Shown in pieces: positions 1 to 6,921 of a DNA stretch of 21,137 bases; the first letter of the stretch is position 1; every line of letters begins with the position of its first letter. The translations under genes were made by a program, and so were the position numbers. The DNA is from DASXYU01 sp036502295 (lineage in GTDB: Bacteria > Actinomycetota > Actinomycetes > Mycobacteriales > Jatrophihabitantaceae), in assembly GCA_036502295.1 (NCBI GenBank), contig DASXYU010000011.1, positions 1-21,137 on the forward strand, read 5' to 3'. The notes under the pieces are model-generated. The model made no database searches. It saw nothing but the letters and a program-made list of their open reading frames with translations, and had not been told where the DNA came from.

Positions 1-347
1 CGATCGCCTGCGTCTGCTGCGCGATCACCGGTATCGTCCTGGCATTCGTCCTCTCCGGACCCTCACGTACGCCCTCGACGCCGTTCGATACGCCGGGATC
101 GGGCGCCGCGGCCGCCTCGAGTGCCGCCGCGACGACGCTCGCCACCGCGGGTTCGTCAACGCTGCTGGCATCCTCAAGTCCGACGTGCGGATCGCCGCCC
201 GAGGTCGCCTGCGCCACGAGCAGCGGCCTCGTTGAAACCGCGTCCGGCGGACGAGGCTTCAACGGCTCAGCCAGCTACAGCGCCTCTGGCACTGGCAGCG
301 GCATCGCCACAACCAGCAGTCCCGGCGCGACAGGAACCAGCCCGTGA
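1..347 (+). CDS. C-terminal part of a membrane-anchored Ser/Thr/Ala/Gly-rich protein (5' end outside window)
   Basis: The frame starting at base 3 is open from the window edge to a TGA at 345-347, giving 114 visible residues. The first about 19 (IACVCCAITG onward) form a hydrophobic segment that looks like one membrane span. The rest is a low-complexity Ser/Thr/Ala/Gly/Pro tail with two Cys (near TCGSP and VACATS) and no domain I recognise. This composition suits a flexible extracytoplasmic tail, but sidedness is inferred. The stop overlaps the GTG start of the mannosyltransferase as GTGA, so the two genes are probably translationally coupled and may share cell-envelope work. Function is unknown. 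The other frames here are either closed by stops or Arg/Pro-rich shadows. Confidence 0.6.
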   Translation, partial: IACVCCAITGIVLAFVLSGPSRTPSTPFDTPGSGAAAASSAAATTLATAGSSTLLASSSPTCGSPPEVACATSSGLVETASGGRGFNGSASYSASGTGSGIATTSSPGATGTSP

Positions 348-1567
348 GTGTGGCGGGGCTCGACACGGTCATCGACGCACCCGCAGCGCTCCCCCTCGAT
401 CCCGTACCCACGACAACAGCGGGGCCGGCACGACGTCGACTTCTGATGCTGGACGTCGGTGTTCCGGCACTCATCCGTGTGGTCCAGATGCTCGTGCAGC
501 TCGGCGTCGTCGCCGTCCTCAACCGTGGGTCCGGCGAGACTCTCGGCAGTCGCTTCACGATCTGGGACGCCAAGCTCTACGCAGGCATCGTCCGCTCCGG
601 CTATCCCGCACGCATCGACATCGCGCCGAGCGGCTCCCTGATCACCGGCGACCGCTTCGCCTTCTCGCCGCTGTACCCCGCGCTGGCCTGGCTGGTGCAT
701 ACCGTCGGCGCCGTCAATGTGATGCCAGCTGAGGCGGCGGTGTCATGTATCGCCGGTTGTGGCATCGCGGTGCTGGTGCATCTCATCGTCCGCGACTCGA
801 CGGGGTCACGCCGCTCGGGCTATGTCGCAGCCTGGCTGGTCGGACTGTTGCCGATGGCGGTCGTCCTGCAGATGGGCTACGCCGAATCGCTCTTCGCCGC
901 GCTCACCGCGGCCGCGGTGCTCGCGGCGACGAAACGGCGCTGGGTCGTGGCCGGCGCGTTGGCGTTCCTGGCCGGCGCTGCGCGGCCGACCGGCTTCGTC
1001 GCCACGGTTGTGGTCGTGGGGATCGCGTTCGCCTCCCGACGCGAACCGGGCGAACGACGGCCGGGCCTGCGAAGGATCGCGGTCGTCGGTGCCCTGGGGC
1101 TCTCGAGCACGCCGCTGTTCTGGCTTTTCGTGGCGCTGCGGACCGGTCAGCTGGCGGGCTGGTTCCACGTCCAGAAAGCGGGGTGGGGTACGCGCCTCGA
1201 CTTCGGCGAGCAGACCTGGCATTTCGTCTGGTCGACCCTCACCCATACCCAGGGTGCGGAGATGACCCCGATCCTCGTCGTGCTGCTGCTCGTCGGGGCG
1301 GTGCTCGTCGTGGCGATGCTCACCGATCGGGCGGACCTGCCCTATCTCGCGCTGGGCATCTGCGCCCTCGCCTCGGTGGTCGGCTCGACGAACTACTGGC
1401 ACAGCAAGCCACGACTGCTCCTCGCGGGAGCGCTGCTCGTGGTGCCGCTCGCCGCAAGGACGACCCGGACTCCGCTGCGGCGTCTGATCCCGGTGCTGCT
1501 CACCGGGTTCGTCCTGTCAGCCTGGTTCGGCGCCTATATGGTCACCGGCTGGCATTACGGCATCTAA
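344..1567 (+). CDS. PIG-V-like GT-C family mannosyltransferase, polytopic membrane protein
   Basis: This 407-residue protein has about nine or ten hydrophobic segments. Its features fit GT-C glycosyltransferases of the PIG-V type: WDAKLYAGIVRSGYP at about 74-88 in the first outer loop, with Asp75 in the place of the acidic catalytic residue, then FSPLYPALAW (107-116), GYAESLFA (178-185) and ARPTG (213-217). Such enzymes use polyprenyl-phosphate-mannose to modify glycolipids or proteins outside the membrane; in Mycobacteriales related proteins act in envelope glycan synthesis. The exact acceptor cannot be told. The GTG start at 344 is chosen because it overlaps the previous stop (GTGA). The gene converges on the histidine kinase with 38 bp between stops, filled by short direct repeats. 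Confidence 0.75.
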   Translation: MSVAGLDTVIDAPAALPLDPVPTTTAGPARRRLLMLDVGVPALIRVVQMLVQLGVVAVLNRGSGETLGSRFTIWDAKLYAGIVRSGYPARIDIAPSGSLITGDRFAFSPLYPALAWLVHTVGAVNVMPAEAAVSCIAGCGIAVLVHLIVRDSTGSRRSGYVAAWLVGLLPMAVVLQMGYAESLFAALTAAAVLAATKRRWVVAGALAFLAGAARPTGFVATVVVVGIAFASRREPGERRPGLRRIAVVGALGLSSTPLFWLFVALRTGQLAGWFHVQKAGWGTRLDFGEQTWHFVWSTLTHTQGAEMTPILVVLLLVGAVLVVAMLTDRADLPYLALGICALASVVGSTNYWHSKPRLLLAGALLVVPLAARTTRTPLRRLIPVLLTGFVLSAWFGAYMVTGWHYGI

Positions 1568-1568
1568 T

Positions 1569-1609
1569 TCAAGGCACTAGGTCTCAAGGAATAGTTTTCA
1601 AAGGACTAG
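1569..1609. repeat. Three degenerate 11-12-bp direct repeats between convergent genes
   Basis: TCAAGGCACTAG (1569-1580), TCAAGGAATAG (1584-1594) and TCAAAGGACTAG (1598-1609) follow one another between the mannosyltransferase stop and the kinase stop. The TAG stop of the kinase (minus strand, 1606-1608) is part of the last copy. No good hairpin forms here, so this is not an obvious terminator. Confidence 0.6.
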
Positions 1610-2676
1610 AGCGAGACGGTGACCGTGAGGCCGCCTTCGCCGTTCGCCGCCGCGGTCACCGTGCCGTGATGGGCAGCGACGATCGAGCGGACGATCGTCA
1701 GCCCGAGGCCGACCCCGCCGGAGTGTTCGAGGCGCTCGCCGCCGAGCCGCCGGAACGGCTCGAAGAGGGCCGGAACCTGCTCAGCTGACACAGCTGGTCC
1801 GGAATTGGCGACGATGAGCTCACCCGAGAAGCGGACCTCCACTCGAACCCACCCGCCCGGCTCGTTGTACTTGATCGCGTTCTGCACGAGGTTCGCGACC
1901 ATGCGTTCCAGCAGCGCTGGTTCACCGGGGACGGCTGCCTCCTCGAGCTCGGTGGTGACGCTCAGCTTCGCCTCCTCGGCAGCTACGCGATGCAGCGCGA
2001 CGGCATCCGCCGCGAGCACGTCCAGCCGTACCTGCGTGCGCGCCATCAGTCCGCGCTCGGTCTCGGCGAGGACGAGCAGGCCCTCGATGAGGCTCTCGTT
2101 GCGTTCGTTGGTGGAGAGCAACTGGCGGGCGAGGAGATGCTGCTGATCCGGGGTGAGCGTGTTCGCGAGGCTCACCTCGATCAACGCCCGCTGCGTGGCG
2201 AGCGGCGTCCGCAACTCGTGGGATGCGTTCGCGGCGAAATGCCGCTGCGCCTCGTAGCCCTCGGCCACTCGATCAAGCATCGTGTCGATGCTGGCGGCGA
2301 GTTGGCCGCTCTCGTCGCCCGTCCTCGCCCTCCCGATGCGCAGTCCGAGGCTGGTCGGCCCGAACTGTGCGATCGCCTCGCCCATCTCCCGGAATGGACG
2401 TAGCGCCCAGCGAGTGAGAGACCAGCCCAGCACCAGCAGGATCAGGACGCAGGCCATGACTTCGACTATGCCCAGGACCACGTTGTAGGAGGTGCCTCCG
2501 AAGAATCCGCCACAGCCGCCATTGCCCCAGTCCCTCCAATCAGAGGAGCAGTGCGTGCCACGGTTCACGAGGTAATCGGCGATCTTCTCGCACGCCACAA
2601 AACCCCAACTGATGCTCACCCAGCCGACGAAGCACGCCACCGTCAGCATGACGAGCACCCGGACGCGCGGCGTCAT
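1606..2676 (-). CDS. Two-component sensor histidine kinase
   Basis: This 356-residue protein has TM1 at about 7-28, an extracytoplasmic loop of about 38 residues, TM2 at about 66-88, a HAMP-like linker (about 88-140), a HisKA domain with FAANASHELRTPLA (phospho-acceptor His153), and an ATPase domain with N box NLVQNAIKYN (Asn266) and G box GGVGLGL (320-326). The G1 box reads VANSGP, with no Asp, as in a number of actinobacterial kinases. The short sensor loop holds three Cys (29, 43, 55) in a Trp/Gly-rich stretch, which could form disulfides; the signal is unknown. The ATG overlaps the TGA of the regulator gene (ATGA, 2673-2676), so the two are coupled. The divergent carboxypeptidase hints at an envelope-related regulon, which is inference. 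Confidence 0.93.
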   Translation of the reverse strand: MTPRVRVLVMLTVACFVGWVSISWGFVACEKIADYLVNRGTHCSSDWRDWGNGGCGGFFGGTSYNVVLGIVEVMACVLILLVLGWSLTRWALRPFREMGEAIAQFGPTSLGLRIGRARTGDESGQLAASIDTMLDRVAEGYEAQRHFAANASHELRTPLATQRALIEVSLANTLTPDQQHLLARQLLSTNERNESLIEGLLVLAETERGLMARTQVRLDVLAADAVALHRVAAEEAKLSVTTELEEAAVPGEPALLERMVANLVQNAIKYNEPGGWVRVEVRFSGELIVANSGPAVSAEQVPALFEPFRRLGGERLEHSGGVGLGLTIVRSIVAAHHGTVTAAANGEGGLTVTVSL

Positions 2677-3359
2677 GAGGCATCACCGAAGCGATAGCCG
2701 ACCCGCGGCACGGTGTGGATCACCGGCGGGTCGCCGAGCTTCTTGCGCAGCGTCATCACCGCCACGCGCACGGCATTGGTGAACGGATCGGCGTGCTCGT
2801 CCCACGCCTGTTCGAGCAGCATCTCCGCACTCACAATCCTGTCCGCGTTGCGCATCAACACGGTGAGGACGGCGAACTCCTTCGGCGTGAGGTCCAGCAG
2901 CAGCCCGTCGCGGCTGGCGCGGTGCCGTGGCTGGTCGAGTTCGATGCCCGCGATGTCGAGCACCGGAGTGAGCACCTGCGACGGACGGCGGGACAGCGCC
3001 TGTACGCGGGCCACCAGTTCGGCGAAGGCGAACGGTTTGGTGAGGTAGTCGTCAGCGCCCAGCCCCAGGCCGTCGACCCGGTCGCGGATACCGCCGGCGG
3101 CGGTGAGGATGAGGATCCGCGGTCCCGATGCGTACGGACCTTGGCCGTGCTCCACGATCCATCGACAGACCTCGTCGCCGCTGCGCTTGGGCATATCCCT
3201 GTCGAGGACGACGACGTCGTAGTCGTTCACCGCGAGGCGTTCGAGCGCCTGTTCACCGTCGTAGCAGACATCGACCGCCATGGACCGCCGGCGCAGCCCC
3301 TCGGCGACCGTGTCCGCGAGCAGGCGCTCGTCGTCGGCGAGAAGCACACGCACGAGCAT
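2673..3359 (-). CDS. OmpR/PhoB-family response regulator
   Basis: This is a 228-residue DNA-binding response regulator. The receiver domain (about 3-118) has the acidic pair Asp9/Asp10 (ADDERLL), phospho-acceptor Asp53 (VVVLDRDMP), Thr86 and Lys108 (YLTKPFAF). The C-terminal winged helix (about 130-226) has the family pattern LTPKEFAVLTVLM, a DPFTNAVRVAVMTLRKKL recognition region and the terminal hairpin VPRVGYRFG. The ATG at 3359 is preferred because MLVRVLLADDE begins right at the first beta strand; the upstream extension (to 3533) is Pro/Ser-rich and unlike a receiver. An in-frame GTG three codons earlier is possible. It precedes the histidine kinase in one operon and is divergent from the carboxypeptidase. 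It probably acts on the 134-bp space between them. Confidence 0.93.
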   Translation of the reverse strand: MLVRVLLADDERLLADTVAEGLRRRSMAVDVCYDGEQALERLAVNDYDVVVLDRDMPKRSGDEVCRWIVEHGQGPYASGPRILILTAAGGIRDRVDGLGLGADDYLTKPFAFAELVARVQALSRRPSQVLTPVLDIAGIELDQPRHRASRDGLLLDLTPKEFAVLTVLMRNADRIVSAEMLLEQAWDEHADPFTNAVRVAVMTLRKKLGDPPVIHTVPRVGYRFGDAS

Positions 3360-3430
3360 TCCTCTCACCGAGGGCGCACCCGACACCCGGCCGGCACTTG
3401 GTCCGGACGGTTCAGGGTTGCCGACATCCG

Positions 3431-3453
3431 ATAAGCGCAGCATAAGGAGCAGC
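3431..3453. promoter_or_regulatory. Tandem 11-bp-phased direct repeat, candidate response-regulator site
   Basis: ATAAGCGCAGC (3431-3441) and ATAAGGAGCAGC (3442-3453) sit side by side with an 11-bp period in the divergent space between the regulator gene and the carboxypeptidase gene. OmpR-family dimers bind direct repeats with about one helical turn between half-sites, so this is a candidate autoregulatory operator. No other copies were found in the window; the rest of 3360-3493 shows no clear promoter box. Confidence 0.35.
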
Positions 3454-3493
3454 CGAATGCTGCTGATAGCGGTCGGCGCCGATGGTGGAGCAC

Positions 3494-4426
3494 ATGACCA
3501 CCACTCCACACCGCCGTCGGGCCCTCTCAGCACTGGCCGGCATCGCGCTCGTCGCGCTACTGCTGCTCAGTACGCTCGTCCTCGTCGACCGCCACGGCCC
3601 CACCGCCGCCGCCGACCGCACCCCACCTGCGCCGGCGCAGCTCACCTCCAGTGGCTGGCCGGCGCGAGGACAGGCCGCCTTCCGGATCGACGGTGAGACG
3701 CCGGCGGCCTCGCCGGAGCAGATGCCCGTACCGATAGCGAGTGTCGCGAAGGTGATGACCGCCTACGTCGTCCTCAAGAAGGCGCCGCTCGCGCAGGACG
3801 CCGACGGCCCGTCGTTCACGGTGACGGCCGCAGACGTCACCGACACCGCCATGCGCAGGAAGCGCGGTGAGTCGCTGGTGGCGGTCAGGCAGGGCGAGAC
3901 GCTCACCGAGCGCCAAGCACTCACGGCGTTACTGCTGCCGTCGGCGAACAACATCGCCATCATGGTGGCGCGCTGGATCTTCGGATCCGTGGACGAGTTC
4001 GTGACGCACATGAACGCCCAGGCGCGAACGCTGGGCATGACGCACACCACGTACACCGACCCGAGCGGCTTCGACGAGGCGACCGTCTCCACCGCCGCCG
4101 ATCAGGTTCGGCTCGGCCAGGTCGCTATGGAGAACCAGACCTTCGCCTCGATCGTCCAGCTGTCGACTGCGGAGATTCCTGTTGCCGGCACCGTGCACAA
4201 CACCGACACGCTGCTCGGTACCGCGGGATTCGTAGGGATCAAGACGGGTTCGGATGATGCGGCCGGCGGGTGCTTCATGTTCCGGGTCTACCGGATCATC
4301 GACCACACGGCGGTAGCGGTGACCGGAGTCGTCCTGGGGCAGCGCGGCAAAGACCTCATCGCTGCTGCCGAAGCGGCTGCCCGGGCCATCGCCGACGGCG
4401 TCTCACCGACCGTCCCGATGGCGTAG
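3494..4426 (+). CDS. D-alanyl-D-alanine carboxypeptidase (peptidase S11 family)
   Basis: The 310-residue protein has an N-terminal basic stretch and hydrophobic helix (about 10-31), acting as a signal peptide or membrane anchor, then a penicillin-binding catalytic domain. The three active-site motifs are present: SVAK (nucleophile Ser83, Lys86), SAN (Ser150-Asn152) and KTG (250-252). It should trim the terminal D-Ala of peptidoglycan stem peptides outside the membrane and so limit cross-linking. It lacks an obvious C-terminal PBP5-like anchor domain, as is common in actinobacterial short forms. ATG 3494 has a GGTGGAG sequence three bases before it; ATG 3482 in the same frame is an alternative start, adding four residues. 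It is divergent from the two-component operon and converges on the anti-sigma gene with only 11 bp between stops. Confidence 0.9.
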   Translation: MTTTPHRRRALSALAGIALVALLLLSTLVLVDRHGPTAAADRTPPAPAQLTSSGWPARGQAAFRIDGETPAASPEQMPVPIASVAKVMTAYVVLKKAPLAQDADGPSFTVTAADVTDTAMRRKRGESLVAVRQGETLTERQALTALLLPSANNIAIMVARWIFGSVDEFVTHMNAQARTLGMTHTTYTDPSGFDEATVSTAADQVRLGQVAMENQTFASIVQLSTAEIPVAGTVHNTDTLLGTAGFVGIKTGSDDAAGGCFMFRVYRIIDHTAVAVTGVVLGQRGKDLIAAAEAAARAIADGVSPTVPMA

Positions 4427-4437
4427 TCGTTCGCTAC

Positions 4438-4731
4438 CTACTCCGGCCGGTACTCGAGGTAGGACGACTCGACGGTGAGTTCCGTGATGCGGACGCTGAT
4501 CCGCTGGCGCAGACTCTGCGGGGCCTGGTCGTTGCCGCAGCACCGCGCAACGAGCGCGCGGACGTCCTGCTCGAGCCCGTACTGCTTCAGGCAGGGAGCG
4601 CAGCCGTGCAGGTGCTCGCGGATGCGGTTGCGCAGCGCGTCATCACTCTCGTCGTCGAGGTAGAGGTAGAGGTCCTTGATGACATCGCCACAGTCGATGT
4701 TGCCGGGGCCGAATCCGAATGGCGACGTCAT
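4438..4731 (-). CDS. rshA: Zinc anti-sigma factor of the RsrA/RshA type
   Basis: This 97-residue protein has the ZAS signature H-x3-C-x2-C (His40, Cys44, Cys47 in EHLHGCAPC) plus Cys14 (NIDCGD) and a Cys64-Cys65 pair. In RsrA the equivalents of Cys14, His40, Cys44 and Cys47 bind zinc, and oxidation to a disulfide releases the sigma factor. Length is close to that of RsrA and RshA (about 100 residues). Its ATG overlaps the TGA of the sigma gene (ATGA, 4728-4731), the usual arrangement for matched synthesis of the pair. Thiol-oxidant sensing by this copy is inferred from the residues. The extra Cys65 next to Cys64 is not a feature I associate with the core site. Confidence 0.9.
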   Translation of the reverse strand: MTSPFGFGPGNIDCGDVIKDLYLYLDDESDDALRNRIREHLHGCAPCLKQYGLEQDVRALVARCCGNDQAPQSLRQRISVRITELTVESSYLEYRPE

Positions 4732-5315
4732 TGCTCGGCTCCAGCCGGGATGAGCCCACGCCCCTTGGCGTAGTCGGCCAAGAGCGTCTGCAACTGCTTA
4801 CGTCCTCGGTGCAGGCGCGACATCACGGTGCCGATCGGCGTCCCCATGATCTCGGCGATCTCCTTGTACGCGAAGCCCTCCACGTCAGCGAGATAAACCG
4901 CGAGACGGAACTCCTCAGGCAACGACTGCAGCGCGTCCTTCACATCCGAATCCGGCAGGTGGTCGAGCGCCTCCATCTCCGCGGAACGAAGACCGGTGGA
5001 GGTGTGCGACTCAGCCCGCGCCAGCTGCCAGTCCTCCACCTGCTCGCCGTTGGATTCCTGCGGCTGCCGCTGCTTCTTGCGGTAGTTGTTGATGAAGGTG
5101 TTCGTCAGGATGCGGTACATCCAGGCTTTGAGGTTCGTGCCCTCGGTGAACTGGTGGAAGGCCGCGTAGGCCTTCACGAAGGTCTCCTGCACGAGGTCTT
5201 CCGCGTCGGAGGGGTTGCGCGTCATGCGCATGGCAGCGGCGTAGAGCTGGTCGAGGTAGGGCAGCGCATCACGTTCGAACCGCGCCCGTCGCTCTTCCAC
5301 CGTCTCTTCAGCCAC
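4728..5315 (-). CDS. sigH: ECF sigma factor of the SigH/SigR type (short form)
   Basis: From GTG 5315 this is a 195-residue group-4 sigma factor. Region 2 runs about 10-85 (YLDQLYAAAMRMTRNPSDAEDLVQETF, then AWMYRILTNTFINNYRKKQR, the -10 recognition helix). Region 4 runs about 125-185 (LQSLPEEFRLAVYLADVEGF, then GTPIGTVMSRLHRGRKQL, the helix-turn-helix). These match SigH of mycobacteria and SigR of Streptomyces, which control thioredoxin, mycothiol and proteolysis genes under thiol-oxidative stress. GTG 5315 is favoured for the basal form by AAGGAG (5320-5325) four bases upstream and because SigH proteins usually begin close to (M)AEETVEERRARFE. The frame stays open up to ATG 5435, giving a 235-residue form described separately. 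rshA follows with ATGA overlap. Confidence 0.92.
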   Translation of the reverse strand: MAEETVEERRARFERDALPYLDQLYAAAMRMTRNPSDAEDLVQETFVKAYAAFHQFTEGTNLKAWMYRILTNTFINNYRKKQRQPQESNGEQVEDWQLARAESHTSTGLRSAEMEALDHLPDSDVKDALQSLPEEFRLAVYLADVEGFAYKEIAEIMGTPIGTVMSRLHRGRKQLQTLLADYAKGRGLIPAGAEQ

Positions 5316-5435
5316 GCTGCTCCTTCGGTCCGGAATCGCTTGCGGTGAGCCTATCGCGGCTGTCGACAGAGTCTTCACCGCCTTGATCGTGGAGCGCACG
5401 CCGGACGGCCGCTCGCGGAGAGCACAGTTCGCCAT
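5316..5435 (-). other. In-frame N-terminal extension of SigH (alternative start ATG 5435)
   Basis: Forty codons starting at ATG 5435 (MANCALRERPSGVRS...) lead without a stop into the SigH frame at GTG 5315. A SigH-type promoter box ends 9 nt before this ATG, so its transcript would begin at or near the ATG and be leaderless. In Streptomyces SigR an analogous long, unstable isoform (SigR-prime) is made only from the autoregulated promoter. The extension includes one Cys and two Pro-rich stretches and resembles no domain. Translation of it is inferred, not shown. Confidence 0.55.
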
Positions 5436-5444
5436 GTGTGGTTA

Positions 5445-5470
5445 AACCCCTTGACACGCAAAGTCATTCC
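5445..5470 (-). promoter_or_regulatory. Candidate SigH-dependent autoregulatory promoter
   Basis: On the minus strand GGAAT (5466-5470) is followed after 18 nt by GTT (5445-5447). The consensus for SigH/SigR promoters is GGAA(C/T), 16-19 nt, GTT. The predicted start point falls at or next to ATG 5435. The box lies within the divergent promoter region shared with the deacylase gene. Confidence 0.6.
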
Positions 5471-5480
5471 ACCGGCTCGC

Positions 5481-5486
5481 TAGGTT
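5481..5486 (+). promoter_or_regulatory. TAGGTT -10 box, probable leaderless start of the deacylase gene
   Basis: TAGGTT fits the actinobacterial TANNNT -10 element and is followed after 7 nt by ATG 5494. No ribosome-binding site lies between, so a leaderless mRNA is likely. This decides the start over ATG 5488. Confidence 0.5.
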
Positions 5487-5493
5487 GATGTCC

Positions 5494-5970
5494 ATGGCTG
5501 CGGGGACTCCGGCGACGGCGCTACTGACGAAGCGAGGCGTGTCGTTCACACTGCACCCGTATGACCACGATCCCCGCAATCAGGGCTTCGGCGAGGAGGC
5601 GGCGGCCGCCATCGGGGTGGCGCCGGAGCGGATCTTCAAGACTCTGATCGCATCGGTGGACGGCAAACTCGTCTGCGGTGTGGTGCCCGTGGCGGGGCAT
5701 CTGAACCTGAAAGCGCTTGCTGCCGTGGTCGGGGCTAAGAGGGCCGAGATGGCTGATCCGGCCACCGCGGAGCGCGCCACCGGGTACGTCCTCGGTGGCA
5801 TCTCACCGCTCGGGCAGCGTTCCCGGCTGCAGGTGGTGATCGATGCTTCGGCCTCGTCCTTCGAGACGGTGTTCGTGTCGGCCGGAAGGCGCGGGCTGCA
5901 GATCGAGCTCACGCCCGCCGATCTTGCCGCTGCCGCTAACGCGACGCTTGCCCCCCTCGCCGCCGCGTGA
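5494..5970 (+). CDS. ybaK: YbaK/EbsC-type aminoacyl-tRNA deacylase (Cys-tRNA(Pro) deacylase)
   Basis: The 158-residue protein is a single YbaK/ProX editing domain: TPATALLTKRGVSFTLHPY at the start, then ERIFKTLIASVDGKLVCGVVPV with the conserved Lys of the FKTL motif, LNLKALAAVVGAKRAEMADP, and TGYVLGGISPLGQRSRL, which carries the GGISP(L/F)G signature. YbaK hydrolyses Cys mischarged on tRNA(Pro) in the cytoplasm; substrate preference here is inferred from the close fit to the YbaK subgroup. The start ATG 5494 is set by the leaderless -10 box. The gene is divergent from sigH, with their promoters overlapping. Its TGA stop is the first base triplet of a long inverted repeat shared with the convergent DUF3097 gene. 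Confidence 0.88.
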   Translation: MAAGTPATALLTKRGVSFTLHPYDHDPRNQGFGEEAAAAIGVAPERIFKTLIASVDGKLVCGVVPVAGHLNLKALAAVVGAKRAEMADPATAERATGYVLGGISPLGQRSRLQVVIDASASSFETVFVSAGRRGLQIELTPADLAAAANATLAPLAAA

Positions 5971-6018
5971 TCAACACAGCCACATGGCCCCTCACAGGCC
6001 GTATGGCTGTGTTGATCA
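5968..6018. terminator. Long inverted repeat joining two convergent stop codons
   Basis: TGATCAACACAGCCA (5968-5982) pairs perfectly with TGGCTGTGTTGATCA (6004-6018). After one mismatch the stem goes on for six more pairs (ATGGCC with GGCCGT, one G-T wobble), leaving a 7-nt loop. The outer TGA is the stop codon of the deacylase on the plus strand and of the DUF3097 gene on the minus strand. There is no T-run. It is probably a bidirectional terminator or 3'-end stabiliser. Confidence 0.75.
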
Positions 6019-6867
6019 TGAAGATTCAGGAACGGTGACGAAGTCGATGAGCTCCTCGACCGCCCGCAGCAGCGGCACTTCGACGTCGGCGTAGCTGTCG
6101 ACCGAGGCGAGGACGCGGCGCCACAGTTCACGGGGCTCGGTCACCCCGAGGGCCGCGCAGATCCCGGTCTTCCAGTCAGTGCCGCGCGGCACCTCTGGCC
6201 ACCGCGCGATCCCGACCGCCGTCGGCTTCACCGCCTGCCAGACGTCGACGTACGGGTGACCGGTGACGAGGACGTCCTGCGTCCAGCCCAGCCGCGCCAG
6301 ATCGGCGGCGATCCGGCTCTCCTTGCTGCCGGTGACGAGGTGATCGACGAGGACGCCGACACGACGCTGCGGCCCCGGCGCGAAGTCGCGGAGCGCGTCC
6401 ACGAGGTTGTCGATGCCGTTCAGCGGTTCGACGACGATGCCTTCGACGCGCAGGTCATCGCCCCAGATCCGTTCCAACAACGCGGCGTCGTGCACGCCCT
6501 CGACCCAGATCCGGCTGGCACGGGCCACGCGCGCCTTCGCCTCCTGCACGGCGATCGAACCCGAGGCGGTGCGCTTACGGGGCGCAGGCACTGCAGCGGC
6601 CGGCGCAGGACGGACCAGGGTCACCGGCTTGCCGTCGACCAGGAACGCCGCCGGCAGCATCGGGAAGACCCGCCGGTTGCCGCGCCGGTCCTCAAGGGTG
6701 ACGGTGTCCCGCTTCTCGCCGGAGTCGACAGCGCGCCCGATCGCGACCACGGCACCGCAGAATCGGCCGTCGGCAGTCTCGACGACGAGATCGGTCCCGG
6801 CCTCGATCTCCGGCACCCGCGGTGCGCGACGAGCAGGAGTGGCCAGGACGTCCTCGGAGTACCGCAC
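6016..6867 (-). CDS. DUF3097 family protein
   Basis: This 283-residue protein matches, from memory, the actinobacterial DUF3097 family, whose biochemical role is unknown to me. The N-terminal part (about 1-85) is a small beta-rich region (VPEIEAGTDLVVETADGRFCGAVVA, FPMLPAAFLVDGKPVTLVRP). After a Pro/Ala linker come two conserved blocks, RIWVEGVHDAALLERIWGDDL (about 120-140) and VGVLVDHLVTGSKESRIA (about 169-186), which recall the Glu and Asp positions of a Toprim-like fold, and then VLVTGHPYVDVWQAVKP. The nucleic-acid link is therefore only a guess. GTG 6867 is chosen because TAACGT lies 8 nt upstream; a TTG at 6900 would add 11 residues. It converges on the deacylase. Confidence 0.7.
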   Translation of the reverse strand: MRYSEDVLATPARRAPRVPEIEAGTDLVVETADGRFCGAVVAIGRAVDSGEKRDTVTLEDRRGNRRVFPMLPAAFLVDGKPVTLVRPAPAAAVPAPRKRTASGSIAVQEAKARVARASRIWVEGVHDAALLERIWGDDLRVEGIVVEPLNGIDNLVDALRDFAPGPQRRVGVLVDHLVTGSKESRIAADLARLGWTQDVLVTGHPYVDVWQAVKPTAVGIARWPEVPRGTDWKTGICAALGVTEPRELWRRVLASVDSYADVEVPLLRAVEELIDFVTVPESS

Positions 6868-6875
6868 AAAGCCCG

Positions 6876-6881
6876 ACGTTA
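6876..6881 (-). promoter_or_regulatory. TAACGT -10 box before DUF3097 gene
   Basis: TAACGT on the minus strand is 8 nt from GTG 6867. The distance allows transcription to begin at or next to the start codon, giving a leaderless mRNA. Confidence 0.45.
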
Positions 6882-6921
6882 GCGCCGGTCCGTGAAGCAA
6901 CCGCAGGGTGACACGCCGTGA

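Noticed and set aside
745..1788. A 347-codon frame overlapping the mannosyltransferase and kinase ends
   Set aside because: Arg/Gly/Ala-rich out-of-frame reading; the membrane protein frame at 344-1567 explains the bases.
2715..3434. A 239-codon plus-strand frame opposite the response regulator
   Set aside because: Antisense shadow of a clear OmpR-type gene, no recognisable domain.
4419..4440. Small inverted repeat GTAG...CTAC between carboxypeptidase and anti-sigma stops
   Set aside because: Stem of four to five pairs, too weak to call a terminator.
5451..5456. TTGACA as a -35 box for the deacylase gene
   Set aside because: It is 24 nt from the TAGGTT -10 box, too far for a standard promoter.
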